Assembly (NCBI GenBank): GCA_021234155.1
Contig: JAJEKV010000031.1
Coordinates: 7,456,748 to 7,520,747 of the forward strand
Length of the DNA stretch: 64,000 bases
Source of the DNA: Isoetes taiwanensis
Taxonomy: Eukaryota; Streptophyta; Lycopodiopsida; Isoetales; Isoetaceae
Direction of reading: 5' to 3'
Shown: piece after piece, positions 33,466-44,639 of the stretch
How the letters are laid out: each line of letters begins with the position of its first letter
Numbering within the stretch: position 1 is the first letter of the stretch
The notes under the pieces: generated by a model
Seen by the model: only the letters and a program-made list of their open reading frames with translations
The model's database searches: none
Told to the model about the DNA's origin: nothing
Program-made: the position numbers and the translations under genes

Positions 33466-35690
33466 ATCTTCAAGGGGCTATTCTTCATGACTCAGATTAC
33501 TCCTTCCAAAATGTGAGCACTATGTCAAAAGCCTTGAATTGCAGCACTAAAGATCGACTAATCTTGGAAGTTTCTGATAGGAGTATCAGCTTGGCGCAAA
33601 TACAGGGATTCCAACTCTGCTGTATACTGCCCTTGATTTTGCAAACAATATTCTTTAGAGGCCCATATCAGGGTTGCATTGTGGCTAATATTGCATGCCA
33701 TATTGTTGGTCTGCATATTTGCCATGTTGTTATTCTGCTGCAGCCCATCTTCCTGCATGCAATCAGATTCTTCAAGAGCTGGATACTCATTTTCGGCCAC
33801 ATTTGGCGACCCAAATACTGGATTCGTTCGCCCATGATCTTTTAGGCATTAGCTTGGGCATTCTTCCTGTAACTCCAACAGAGCGGAATAAAATTAAAAC
33901 AGAAAAAACATCAATTTATAAGACCCACAGGCTGAATCATGCCCTAAAAACAAATCCACGGTCGAAATAGAGTTTGAGCTTTGTGATTCCGTCTGTGATG
34001 ATGCAGGAATGAGCAAAAAAGTCTTGAGAAAGGCAAAGAATCCGGCAGTTTTTAAGGGCTGCCCAACTGCACGAATTGCTTCTGCGATCTGTGGACACGG
34101 ATAAACTCCCCTTCTGCAAGCTTCTGAAGAATCAACCACAAAGGAGTAAGAGGTTTGCTGCCTCCAGTAGATTTGCAGAATCAAAATCCATAAGAAGATG
34201 ATGTCTTGTTGCTGCCATAGCGCCTCGCCATCGCTGTAGCTTCTATCGGATCGGGCTTCTCTGCTAGGCGTCAAGATCTCTGAGGAAGAAAAAATACGTG
34301 GCAACTAAACATTCAGATGGATTGCGGGGCAGAAAAATTCTGTGGCACAAAAACAGAAAATAGAAATAGGAAACTATAATGTGTAGATAAGGTTTCCTTG
34401 CCATTTATTTGCTTTGCCTTTGCAATAACTTGTCAAACTTATGCACCCACTCTAGTCTACCAAGATTAACGTCCAAGACTGCACCCCCCAGCTACCATAT
34501 TCATATCACCAACCATTGGCTTGCATCGGGATTGGTTGCCCCATTACTCTGTGCAATAGTTTTTAGAGAAGAAAATATATTGACCTTAGATGTGGAAGAT
34601 TCTATGGAATCTTCCATAATCTAAGGGTCCCAAATTGCCAATAAAAATATGAACCATAATGAAAGCGATGAAAGAAAGCGATGCAAATTATTTCAGCGGA
34701 AATACAGAGAAAATTACGAAGAGGAATGCTCACACCTTTGAACGCCACAATAGTTGTCAAAAACTTCTATTTGAGGGTCGAAATCATGGGGAGGCATAAA
34801 GGCATGCAGATATCTATGGTGAATGCTTACAAAGTTTCATGGTTGCCAAAGAGCCTCATATTCGTCCTTGCCAACAAACAGGAGTGTTGATTGCAAAAAT
34901 GGGGTTGCTGAAGTTGTTCCCCAAGGAGACAAAGATATGTTGTAGAGATGCTTAAAAAGGCTACTTTTTGATAAATCAATCATGGAAGGTATAGACAGTT
35001 TATGCCCAGTGGACATACTATTTGCTTTGTACCTAATTTACCGTGCCTCTATAAACACAAATGAAGACAGAGTTTCGAAGAAAATTGTAGTGCCTAGTTT
35101 ACCAGTTGAGGAGTCTCATTATCTAGAGAAAGAGGAAGAGTCGCATAAAGAGAGGAAAATGAGGGTGAAGAAGAAATAGATGAGGGATATTTAATGCAAT
35201 GGGGAATAATTGAAGCACACCCCTAAGAAATGGACACCCCCTAAAAAATGGAGGGAATAGTATCTACTATTGCACGACATTGCAAAGATAACTCGCTACA
35301 TTGCAAAGATAAGTGGCTTGAGGGAAGACAATACTCTAGGGCAAGTATATGCTTATAGTGTTTAGTGTTGGCCTTGGAAAATTCATACAATTCGAACCTG
35401 AAGTTCCAAGGGAATTGAACGAGATATTGAATTTTTGGTTTACAAACTTTTTGGATGATGGCCATTTGTATTACAAAATAACATTTCAGATAATACAAGG
35501 AAATTGGTTTGGCATTCTTTTTAGAGAATTAATAGGCTGCCATGGGGCATTTCTCAATAAAAAACAAGTTAAAAGGGAAACTGGGGCCCGGGTTGAACAG
35601 TTTAATGCGTTAAAAGGTTGACAAGTCATTTCCAAGATGATACAAAATTCTGAGACAAAAATTGGAACAAAATATTTTTACCCCGGTTAT
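33466..35690. other. Upstream region of the DUF1644 gene and intergenic sequence
   Basis: 33558-33870 contains an open minus-strand frame rich in Asn/Gln/Met (NNNMANMQTNNM). It could be a diverged upstream exon of the DUF1644 gene, but it lacks the family's N-terminal motif. 33894-34304 is another open minus frame without a family. 34300-35690 is AT-rich, with ACATTGCAAAGATAA repeated near 35278 and 35297. No further gene is supported. Confidence 0.35.
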
Positions 35691-35815
35691 TGTGATTCCA
35701 TCGCAAAAAATTCTATCCCGCGGAATCACCAGGCCGGAGACCCCGTTATCCGTACCAGAGCCCCCGTTATCCGTACCTGACAGCGTCGCTTTCAGGTCAT
35801 TTATACCTTTTGGCG

Positions 35816-36240
35816 GAATCACAACTTTGCTATTCCGCCAGATGGAATCACCAATTTACGATTCTTCGAGATGGAATCACCGCTCATGTATTCCACCAGA
35901 CGGAATCACAATCGTATTATTTATTCCGCGAGACGGAATCACAATCGTGTTATTCCACCAGACGGAATCACAACCGTATTATTTATTCCGCGAGACGGAA
36001 TCACAATCGTGTTATTCCGCCAGATGGAATCACAACCTTGCTATTCCGCCAGACGGAATCACAACCATGCTATTCCGCCAGATGGAATCACGAACGTCTG
36101 ATTCCGTGAGATGGAATCACCAACTGCGTATCCCGTCAGACAGAATCACAACATTGCTATTCCGCCAGATGGAATCACAACCATGCGATTCTGCCCGGTG
36201 GAATCACCCCAGATGGGATTCCTCCCGACGGAATCATCTG
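35816..36240. repeat. Tandem array of palindromic 29/33-bp units
   Basis: About 14-15 units share GGAATCACAA, a variable 5-9-base stretch, then TATTCCGCCAGA. Each unit junction forms the inverted repeat ATTCCG-CCAGA-CGGAAT. Most units are 29 bp. Two are 33 bp and alternate with 29-bp units, giving a duplicated 62-bp dimer at 35905-36030. Because 29 is not a multiple of three, all three + frames stay open across the array and repeat the same peptide phrases. That looks like an effect of the repeat rather than a real protein. Degenerate units start near 35693. Confidence 0.9.
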
Positions 36241-36782
36241 GAGACCTTTGAACCTGTAATGACTACAGGCAGGGAGGAAAAATTGGCAGATGGTTCAATC
36301 CCAGCAGAAGTTTATGCCCAATTCCATAAAAAATGGTTGAGGATGGTTTTCTACGTTACTTGAAGATCATGAGGAAATTAATACTAAACCAAGAACATTG
36401 TTATGCTCCCAAGAACATTTCTGGTTGGGGATTTGAACCCCTTGCCAATATTGGCAATGCCATGGGCTTGTTCAAAGCAAGAATAAGAAACAAGGAACAT
36501 GCCTGTTTAATAGCCAGAACAAAAAACATGCCAAAAAACGGCCTTGTTATTCATCATCTTGCTAAGAGATGAGCACTGACCGTGTATCTCTCTATATATC
36601 GATTACTTCCAGAAAAACCAATGCCATTAGAAAACCTATTGGAAGTATGAAATAGCATACAGAAAATAGATAAAACTTTCATTTAAACAGAGGGATAGGT
36701 GAACATTTGCCACAACATGTAGAAATAGTAGATACTAAAACAAGATTTCATTCCATCCGGAATGTCTAATTAACATTACCAG
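36241..36782. other. Spacer with no recognised gene
   Basis: Only short open frames are present, with no recognisable family. Confidence 0.4.
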
Positions 36783-37474
36783 TTGATCCGAGAAATTCCG
36801 GCCCAAGTCTTCAATGCCACAGAGCTGCGAGCAATATTTTTTCCAGAAAACAAGCTTTTCGGCAATCTGCCGGAGGAGATTGGGAAGCTTTCGAGCTTAG
36901 AAAGCTTGGATGTGTCAGGAAATGCATTGGATCTGATCTGCAGCGCTTACAGCAGTTGGACTTATCTTCGAATCTCTTGGATGGGACCATTCCGTCGGAT
37001 TTGGGAAGTCTTTCTATGCTTCAAGGAACCCTAACTCTCTCTGATAATCGGCTATGGGGGCCAGTTCCGGCGAGTCTTGGTAAGCTTCCTATTCATGTAA
37101 GCTTAGATTTGAGCTATAACAATCTAACCGGTTTGATTCCTCAAAAAGGAACTCTGTCGAATCAGGGGCCTACTGCATTTGTCGGAAATCCTGGATTATG
37201 CGGTCTTCCGCTTAAAAATTCATGTCCAGTTGGGCCATTTTCTACCGGATTTCCAAATCTGCCTCTTCTTCAGCAATGGGTCCAAAAAAAACCAACGAAA
37301 ACACTAGAGATTAGAAGTACAGACCAGCCATTTCCTGCTGGATCTGCTCCATTTAGGCTGCCGAATCTGCTCCATTTAGGCTGCCGGACCTGCAAGCATT
37401 TAACCAAGAAAGGTAAGAAGAAGACAAAAACCGGATGTGCTCCATTTAGGCTGCCGGATCTGCAAACAACGTAG
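36783..37474 (+). pseudogene. Truncated LRR receptor-like kinase ectodomain (ZAR1-like, LRR-III type)
   Basis: Leucine-rich repeats are readable: [20 protein letters not shown], then [19 protein letters not shown]. After a one-base shift near 36940 come [37 protein letters not shown] and [18 protein letters not shown]. The block [20 protein letters not shown] follows. This end-of-ectodomain block is typical of ZAR1/MRH1-like receptor kinases (family knowledge). No signal peptide, transmembrane helix or kinase domain follows. Instead three copies of a GCTCCATTTAGGCTGCCG repeat (37347-37460) extend the frame to a stop at 37474. The gene is a fragment. Confidence 0.85.
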
Positions 37475-37591
37475 AAGCAAAAATAAAACAAGAACAAGAG
37501 AAGAAGGAAACCCCAGCCGGAGCAAGCCGCCATAGCCAAAAAATTTGAATTTTTAGTAGTCAACCGCATCACATCCACTATTCTTATCAAA

Positions 37592-37601
37592 TATTTATAT
37601 A
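37592..37601 (+). promoter_or_regulatory. Probable TATA box of the LTPG gene
   Basis: TATTTATATA lies about 100 bp ahead of the chosen ATG at 37700, a normal distance for a plant core promoter with a short leader. Confidence 0.5.
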
Positions 37602-37699
37602 CTCAAAACCCATGTGCAAAGAAAAGAATAGGAAAAAGTCCTACCTCTCTGTCCTTGAAAACTGAAGTTAGGTATGGAAGAAAGAAAACTCAGAAGAAA

Positions 37700-38276
37700 A
37701 TGAAAGCGGCTCAGGTTGTTCTGATGCTCATTGTCATGGCTGAATTCGTCGCACCATCTCCATCTCCAGCTTCAGCTCCATCTCCGACTGAAAATTGCAA
37801 TATCGAAAGCAGGCTACAAGATTGCGTAGAGTTCATCCTGCGTTCAAATGTGAAGAAACCGGCCAAGACATGCTGTTCTAATCTGACAGACATAGCCGAA
37901 AATGATCCGTGGTGCATGTGCGACCTTGTTTCGCTTACAAAGGAGTACCCTTACTATTTTAGCAGAGATGTTGACATTTTTAGCAACTGCAGTGTCAGCA
38001 GTGACTACTACTATAGTTGCACTGGTATATATGCCCAACCATATAACCATCAATTTAGTTTGCCATTGTTTGCTCATCTTTCTCCTCTCTCTCTATTCTA
38101 TTCTATTCTCTCTCCTTTTTAAACTAATACTCATCATACCCAAATTGGTATTTGCAGGTGCTTTCTCCCGCCCCCCTCCTGCTAGCAGCAAACATAATCC
38201 GACTAGCCCACCACCAACCTTCTTGTTATTCCTTGCCTCATCTTCGTTATCTTTCTTGCTCTCTTTCTTGTTATGA
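37700..38276 (+). CDS. GPI-anchored non-specific lipid-transfer protein (LTPG), two exons
   Basis: Exon 1 is 37700-38024, the intron 38025-38157 (GT...TTTGCAG, phase 1), exon 2 38158-38276; 147 residues. I chose the ATG at 37700 because it opens a signal peptide (KAAQVVLMLIVMAEFVA) and follows the TATA box; the frame also has an ATG at 37655. A short Pro/Ser/Ala linker precedes the eight-cysteine domain, with spacing C-8-C-15-CC-12-CxC-22-C-9-C, that of plant lipid-transfer proteins. The second exon adds a Pro/Ser linker and a hydrophobic end (LLFLASSSLSFLLSFLL), a GPI-attachment signal. The protein should be secreted and tethered to the plasma membrane, binding lipids for cuticle or wall transport. 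Nothing is broken. It is the best-supported gene here. Confidence 0.85.
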
Positions 38277-40082
38277 ATGTTGAAGTTATATAAAGTTAGC
38301 AACAATTGATTGACTAGTTCACTCATCCGTGATCTATCTCGTTTTGCCACTTCAATAACTGATTCTAGGCCTTCGGGGGATAGTCCAATCGTAGGACATT
38401 AAACTCGCCACACCCAAGGTCACAGGTTTGAGTATGACCAATATTAGTTTAGTAATGAGGACAAACTATTGCCCTGAGGTCACAGGTTCGAGATTGGCCA
38501 TATGTAATATACAATCACATGAAGCAACTACTTGCATAAGATATTATAAAATGTCACGGCCCCGAGTGGATTTAGATTGGCTTCATGTGATACACATATT
38601 GTAAAGAGATATTGTGATAATGACTTAAGTCCTTCAATAAAATAATGATTCTACTACCAGTGTTGTTTGGAAAGGCATGTTGTTGCCAAATGTTATATGT
38701 CCTTGCATAAGATATCGCGGTCTGGAATAGATTACATTGCCTTTTTATGATCATGTGATCATGAGATTGACTTCTTGCGATGAATACATGAGTCAAGTCC
38801 TTCAATAAAACAAGGTGCCCAGGCACTATAGATTGCCCCAGTACCATTGCATGTTGATGATTCAGCCTGGATACATGTGAGAAGTTTGAATAGATAAATC
38901 GCTAACACAGGTCACCCTAAATGCAACTAGCATAGCTACCTTGTTAGTGATCTAAAGACTTCGTTCAGAAAAAGTGTAATATTGGTACACAGGTACTCTT
39001 TTCATACACAAAAAGTTTGCTTATTCCTTATGCCATTATTATGATTTTTGCAACTTGAAATTCATAGGGTATTATACAAGTAAGAACATGTTGTATCGGG
39101 AATGTGTACATGGCACCTCACTCCTTAGCCATAAAGCACACTCATACACGTTGCTTTTATCTAGTCGATCATGTGCGCCACCATAGACATAGAGCTTCGG
39201 TCTTGTTGTTAGATCTAGAATCAATAAGTCATGGCTTTCCAGGTCTTGTTGTTAGATCTAGAATCCATGTCATAGCTGTCCAGACAAAATTAGTCTCAAA
39301 CTAAAATTTATAGCATAAATTTGACCATCAACTTTTATTTTAATTTAAGCAAATAGAAAAGAATGACCACAAGTAAATAGCTACTGAAATGCACAATATA
39401 TTACATTGCAATAAACAACTTTCAATGAAAATTTAACAGAGACTATAACTTCGCAGATTGAATAAGCCAATGATCAACTTTACAATCTTAATAATGGGAT
39501 TATAACTTCAACTCATCACATAAGCAAGAAGAAAATTTTTTAGTCTTTTTAAGATAATAGCTAAAGAGACACCTATATCCAAACATTAGACCCTACACCT
39601 GTAAAAAAATATGGGTGTTCGCTTTTATACAGGTTGTTTGACGCAACTTTATACATCTCCCTTTTCAATTATAAACTACCAAAGACACCATCGAAGAACC
39701 TTTTTAGTGCTTCTCCCTTTGAGCTCCCTTCTTCTCCCTTTGAATCCCCTTCCTCTCTTGTCTACTTCTGAGCCATGTTAGAGCCATGAGCACGCTCGAG
39801 ACCCCGCCCTCCATCCCCCTGGACATGCATGTTGATGGTAATGATTCTTAGTCACATCCACCAAGGGCTGACATGGCAGCCAAGCTAACCTTGAGAGAGC
39901 ACATAGATGCCATCTCATCTCCATGACATAGGCAAAATTGACATGTACGCTGAAGGGAGAGGCTCGGGCAATCTCTCGGACCACAAGCATAGCCTAACAA
40001 GCATATGATCGATACTCAAGCTTAGCAACAAACCACGCACCACATAGCCATGCCAAATCAAGCGCCAGGGGAGCTCTAGAAA
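38277..40082. other. Intergenic AT-rich tract with eroded repeats
   Basis: No gene is recognised. 38376-38500 holds two tRNA-B-box-like words, GGTTTGAGTATGACC and GGTTCGAGATTGGCC, each after GGTCACA, suggesting an eroded SINE. 38530-38830 holds two ~170-bp imperfect copies, each with GCATAAGATAT and AAGTCCTTCAATAAAA. GTCTTGTTGTTAGATCTAGA is duplicated at about 39201 and 39243. Confidence 0.4.
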
Positions 40083-40760
40083 CAGATTCAGACAATGGTT
40101 GAGGGCAACACAACTCGAGCTACTAGTTTGGAGGAAGAGATATAGGCCTTCGCATCCAAGTTGCTTAAAAGGCAACTGGTTATGGAGAAGCAATGTGCCT
40201 TTGGCATGGAGATCCGCGTGCAATAGCTTGAGGATGACCTTCGCCTAGTACAGTCAGAGCAAAAGGGCTTATTCTTGGAACTGTATGGGCTTCCCCTGAT
40301 AGAAAGAAGATAGCCTCAATTCATTGTTGTAGATACAAATTTCATCTTCCTTACGGAGACTTGGGAACATGCTGCGTATAGGCTAGCAGATCTGCTAGGC
40401 TATCAACACTACTCATTGTTCAATAAGTGCATAGGTAAGCAAGAACATGGGGGTACTGCCTGCTACTATAGAATAGCCCTGACACCATCAATCTCCCTAC
40501 ACAAGAAGGACAGACACAATCGTCACCTGTGGATACAGTACAACATTGCAGTGGCGACCCTCAGTTTGTAGCATGCTGCTTCCCACATGTAGAATCTGAC
40601 TTTTATTGCTGCGAGGCTGGATCCATATTTCGATCTGTCATAGAGCAGCTCAGATAGCTAACGAATACCTATGTCATAGACTTTAGCATACCTATGGGGA
40701 GAGAATAGCTAACGAAGTTTGATGCCTTGATAGAGCACGTATTACAGCTTCGCCCTACAG
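40083..40760 (+). pseudogene. LINE endonuclease N-terminal remnant
   Basis: Frames on the + strand give a coiled-coil-like start (LEDDLRLVQSEQKG), then VVDTNFIFLTETWEHAA, then GGTACYYRIALTPSISLHKK and NRHLWIQYN. A diverged FPHVESDFYCC follows. FLTETW and GGTACYxR belong to the apurinic-type endonuclease of plant L1-like LINEs, the same family that breaks off at 10083. Internal stops show it is dead. Further 3' parts (40760-41140) are unreadable. Confidence 0.65.
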
Positions 40761-41140
40761 AGACTGCTTGGCACAGGCATCGAATGATAAAACTCATCTG
40801 ACTGCGCACTATGACAGATAGTTGCTTCAGATTTGCGGCATCTTTGACTTGATCATCTGCAATGATTTAACGCAATAACCAGCTGCACTTATAGGTGGAC
40901 CTTCGCATCGTCATAGATATTAGAGATGAAGAATTAAATCATCAACCACTCTTCTTGCAGTTGGTCTATCAACTATCTGAATCCCCTGTGCCACAAATCC
41001 TTGCATGCCTCAGCTGTGCTTTGATTATGACCATGCAGAGGCTTATGCCCAGATACTCACATATGACTAGCAGAAATTTTGCAACTTCCCAAGCTACAGC
41101 AACAGATTGGTCTGTTATTTGATGTGTTTATGACTGAAAA

Positions 41141-41430
41141 AAAAGGGATTTAAGGTAAAAAAATAGTTACATTAGCTCACTAGTTAGATTGGTTAAAGTA
41201 GTCTTATTAAAGTATTGAGTTATTTTGGTAGAGGTTCGAGCCCCCGTATTTTAGATTCTAAAACCTTAAGCGAAGCCGTATAGAGGCTCGATATACCATC
41301 AGAACCTTAGGCAAACTCGTATTTGACATCTTAAAATCATAGGCATCCCCAATCATAAATGAGCATAAGCGAAACGAGAGGTGTCTAGAGACTCCAACAT
41401 ACAGTCTGGGCCGTAGGATTGACTGTGGCA
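41141..41430 (+). mobile_element. tRNA-derived SINE copy 1
   Basis: A pol III A-box-like TAGCTCACTAGTTAGATTGG (41174-41193) and a B-box AGAGGTTCGAGCCCC (41230-41244) lie about 50 bp apart. A ~190-bp body follows, with CTTAAGCGAAGCCGTATAGA and GTCTGGGCCGTAGGATTGAC. The same sequence recurs at 61390-61757. Confidence 0.75.
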
Positions 41431-44400
41431 GTTCTTAAGATTGTATCATTACAACCTGAAGAAGTACGGAACCCATATCTGGGTTTCTCCACTACCATAT
41501 GCTAGCTCTACCCCTATCTACTAGTCTGTTCCATGAACAAAAAGAACTAAATCAAGTTTTCTCCAAAAATCAGAGCCAGCAAAGTAAGAACACTCCCTGT
41601 AGTATACAACTAGCAAGAAGAGTTAATTTGCAAAGAAATATGACGATTTAGAAGATATATTGCCATAATATATCAAATTTTGAGGCTCTCAGCACAGATG
41701 CCCCCTGCGAAACATGATTACATTTCACTTTATGTGGCTTGCAGTAGCAAAGATGTTTTAGTTTTCCAAGGATCGTGGCCGAGCTTTTATTTCCAACTAA
41801 AAACCCATGTATATTCTTTCCTTCAGGAATCAAGTATCATAGATTTTACTATTCTGCAATACATAATAAGGCAAATGACTTAGATGCCAAAAGTTTGAAG
41901 TGGTCTGACTCTCTAAGCTTCTGGCAGATAAATATACAAAACCATAATGTGTTTGCTCTTTTGAATGAAGAGAGATTAAACATCTCTCATATCCTATAAG
42001 GCTTCAACATGGGATCTCCAATGCTAATGGAAACCTGAAACTCAGATATCTTCTGTCTTTATAGATAAGGAAAGCATCAAAGTGGATATAGATAGATAGA
42101 TAGATAGATACATTATTGTCCCTTGTGCCCTGAGGCCCGCGAACTTATGTAGCATGGGCGAGCTCCCTGATGAGTGCTACTAGCACATCACGCTGGTATA
42201 TTGTAGCCTTTTCTGAAGGCTTTTCTTGGTTTCTATTAGTACCAGCACCCCGCTTATATTTGGCTTCGTGGCCATGCGAGAGTGCTTCGCTATCAACAGC
42301 TTTGAGCTGTACACTTTGTGGGCAATTCCACTGTCCCACCTTTAATAGTGGGTCAGATTATGAACCCTTAGTTTTTGGTGCACCAGAACTCGAATGTGGA
42401 AATAGAACACCAGCCGGCAAGTTGAACCCGCTCTATCCTGGTGGTCGGTCGGAGGCTTCTCACTGTCCCGACACTTAGTTCCTTTCCTTTTTTACAATTA
42501 TTCTGCATGTTCTTGGTGCCCAATGGTGGTGCCCAGCGGCAACAGAGTTGCACTGACCTGGACTACATTAGTGACGCCGATTACTATCAGGATTAAAAAA
42601 CCCCGCCCCGAAGGGTTTTCGGGGAAAAACCTTAATAGTAATGGGCTCACTAATGTTCAAAGTTCTTATGAGATCCTTTTTCCATCATTGTGGATTTTGG
42701 ATTTCCGCTGCCACATCCTTTTCCATCTGGTGGATTTGGATTCGCACGCTGCCATTTTGCCGCCATTTTGCCGCCACTGCCATAGTACCCGCCATTGAAT
42801 ACTCTTTTTCCAGTTTTGAAGGTCCTTAGTTGGACTCCCTTGACGCTCAGCAGCTAGGGCCTCTGATAATGATAACTGGCTCCTATATATTCAAACCCAT
42901 GCCTTCCATCTATTATCTGTAATTGCTTCGGATTTGAAATACCATATGTTTCATAAATCTTCTCGGATGTGCCGGAGTTTCTGCCCTGGTTTCCAGATTA
43001 GAGCTAACCAGAAAACGGACCCTGTTGCAAAGAATCTTAAACCAGCAATCTGTTAATGCAGACAAGTTCTAAAAAGGAGCAGGTTACGAAAATTCAGGAA
43101 AGAATCAAGGATCAAGGATGCATGATGGTTAGTTCGGAGATGGAGCTGCAATGCTTTGCAATGCTTTGGCCTGTGCAAATGCCTCCTTTTCCACAAGGGC
43201 ACCACCGGATTTGCTGCCATACCTGCAGAAGAAAATGAAGAAAGGACCAGACTTGTTAGATGTCTTGTAGCCGAGGACCCTCTGATTTCGTATCGCCCGT
43301 TCAAACCTCCAACTCTGGCCGTTGAAATATATTAGGAAAAAAATAGCAAACAAAGCCTTCTACGAAAAACCTTTGCCAAGCTTTAATGCCGACAACGAGA
43401 CTTAGCCTTCATGAATGTACATGATCCCTGCTTGTTCTTAGACTGAACTTTATGGGAATAAATCAATCGATGCTGCTATTTGCTTGTACAGACAATTTGC
43501 TGATACTTGGCACTTCTGTCTAAAACTTACCAGGCTCAATACAGTTAGAATATTATGGTCTCTCTTTCGAGAGATTACTTCAAGTCAGAGTATTATTAAA
43601 TAGCTTGCGACATGATCCAATCACTATAGAGCATACCCACAAGCATTACTACAAGAAGATCGAACACTTTTGGATCAAAGCTTAAGCTAACACTATCTGC
43701 AGACTGTCCGTAAATGATCCATGAACACTGCGGAACCAGCGCAGGACCTCAAGGTAAAGAAGACAGAGCATATATCCAGGCACAAAAAACAAGCATAAAA
43801 AGAAAAAAACCAGAGAACCGAGCTACTTGTTCTGGAGCCAGGTTATAGCTTCAATCGTGGATTTGATTCATAGTGTCGTGTTCCTCTGCATAAACATATA
43901 ACCCGACAGGTTAGTTGCTTAAGGCACTCAAACGAGTGCTTTGTCAAGAAAAACATGGATCTGCCTGTAAACTACGAAAAGAAATTTTTAACCCCATTTA
44001 CTAGAGATAAAAGGCCAAATCCACCATTTCGCCAGTGTCCTTGCAGCAGTTGTACCAAGACCATGCTGAAGCTTGGCTATGGCTTGGCTATGGCACCGAA
44101 ACGGTGGACGATGGGCGCCAAGACGGTGGACGATGGTCCTGCACAATATACCTAGAGCAAATAAAAACCTTAAAACGTCAGTTATGGACTCAAATAAATC
44201 GATTTACCTCATTTTGCTCCCGCGATAACAAACTGCACCAGATTTTGGAGGCTTTGAGAGGCGGATCTACGATCTTACCACAATAATTGTTGCCAGGTCT
44301 CTTCTAGTCATTTCTCGTAGCTAATTACGCACGAATACAATCCATTACTGCATACATGCCCTGATATTGAACATCATGAATCACCGAAATGGGGTTCCAC

Positions 44401-44639
44401 GCGTTTCCTCCATGTCGAACATCACGATAGAAATCGACCAATTTTGATGGCCCAGAAAACACACCAATTTTTGTTTTCTCAATTTTAGAAAATCAAAAAC
44501 ATGTTCTGGTAGCCAAAATCTTTCAAATCATAGAAAACTAACCGGAAAAAAAATCCAAAAAAAATTCGAAACTCCAGAAAAACCAAATTTAAACAATAGG
44601 ATTTTTCGTATGATTGGCACACCATTCCCATTCTATGAA
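41431..44639. other. Intergenic tract
   Basis: No gene is recognised. A (TAGA)5 microsatellite lies at about 42087-42110. 42590-42640 has a CCCCGCCCCGAAGGG / TTTTCGGGG foldback. 43050-43350 and 43950-44290 contain short ORFs without a family. A GACGGTGGACGATGG duplication occurs at 44105-44136. Confidence 0.4.

Noticed and set aside
33558-33870. Upstream coding exon of the DUF1644 gene
   Set aside because: The frame is open and in the right place, but it lacks the family's N-terminal motif and ends in a stop before the conserved part. It is kept only as a possibility.
35816-36240. CRISPR-like array
   Set aside because: Repeat and spacer-like parts alternate at ~29-33 bp, but the variable parts are only 5-9 bp, the units are palindromic throughout, there are no cas genes and the DNA is plant nuclear.
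35662-36363. 233-codon ORF and two overlapping ORFs across the palindromic array
   Set aside because: All three frames are open because the repeat lacks stops and its period is not a multiple of three. The peptides are repeat translations.
41173-41244. A tRNA gene at the A-box and B-box words
   Set aside because: There is no cloverleaf and no CCA-side acceptor stem, and the same sequence is dispersed with a non-tRNA body, so it is a SINE.
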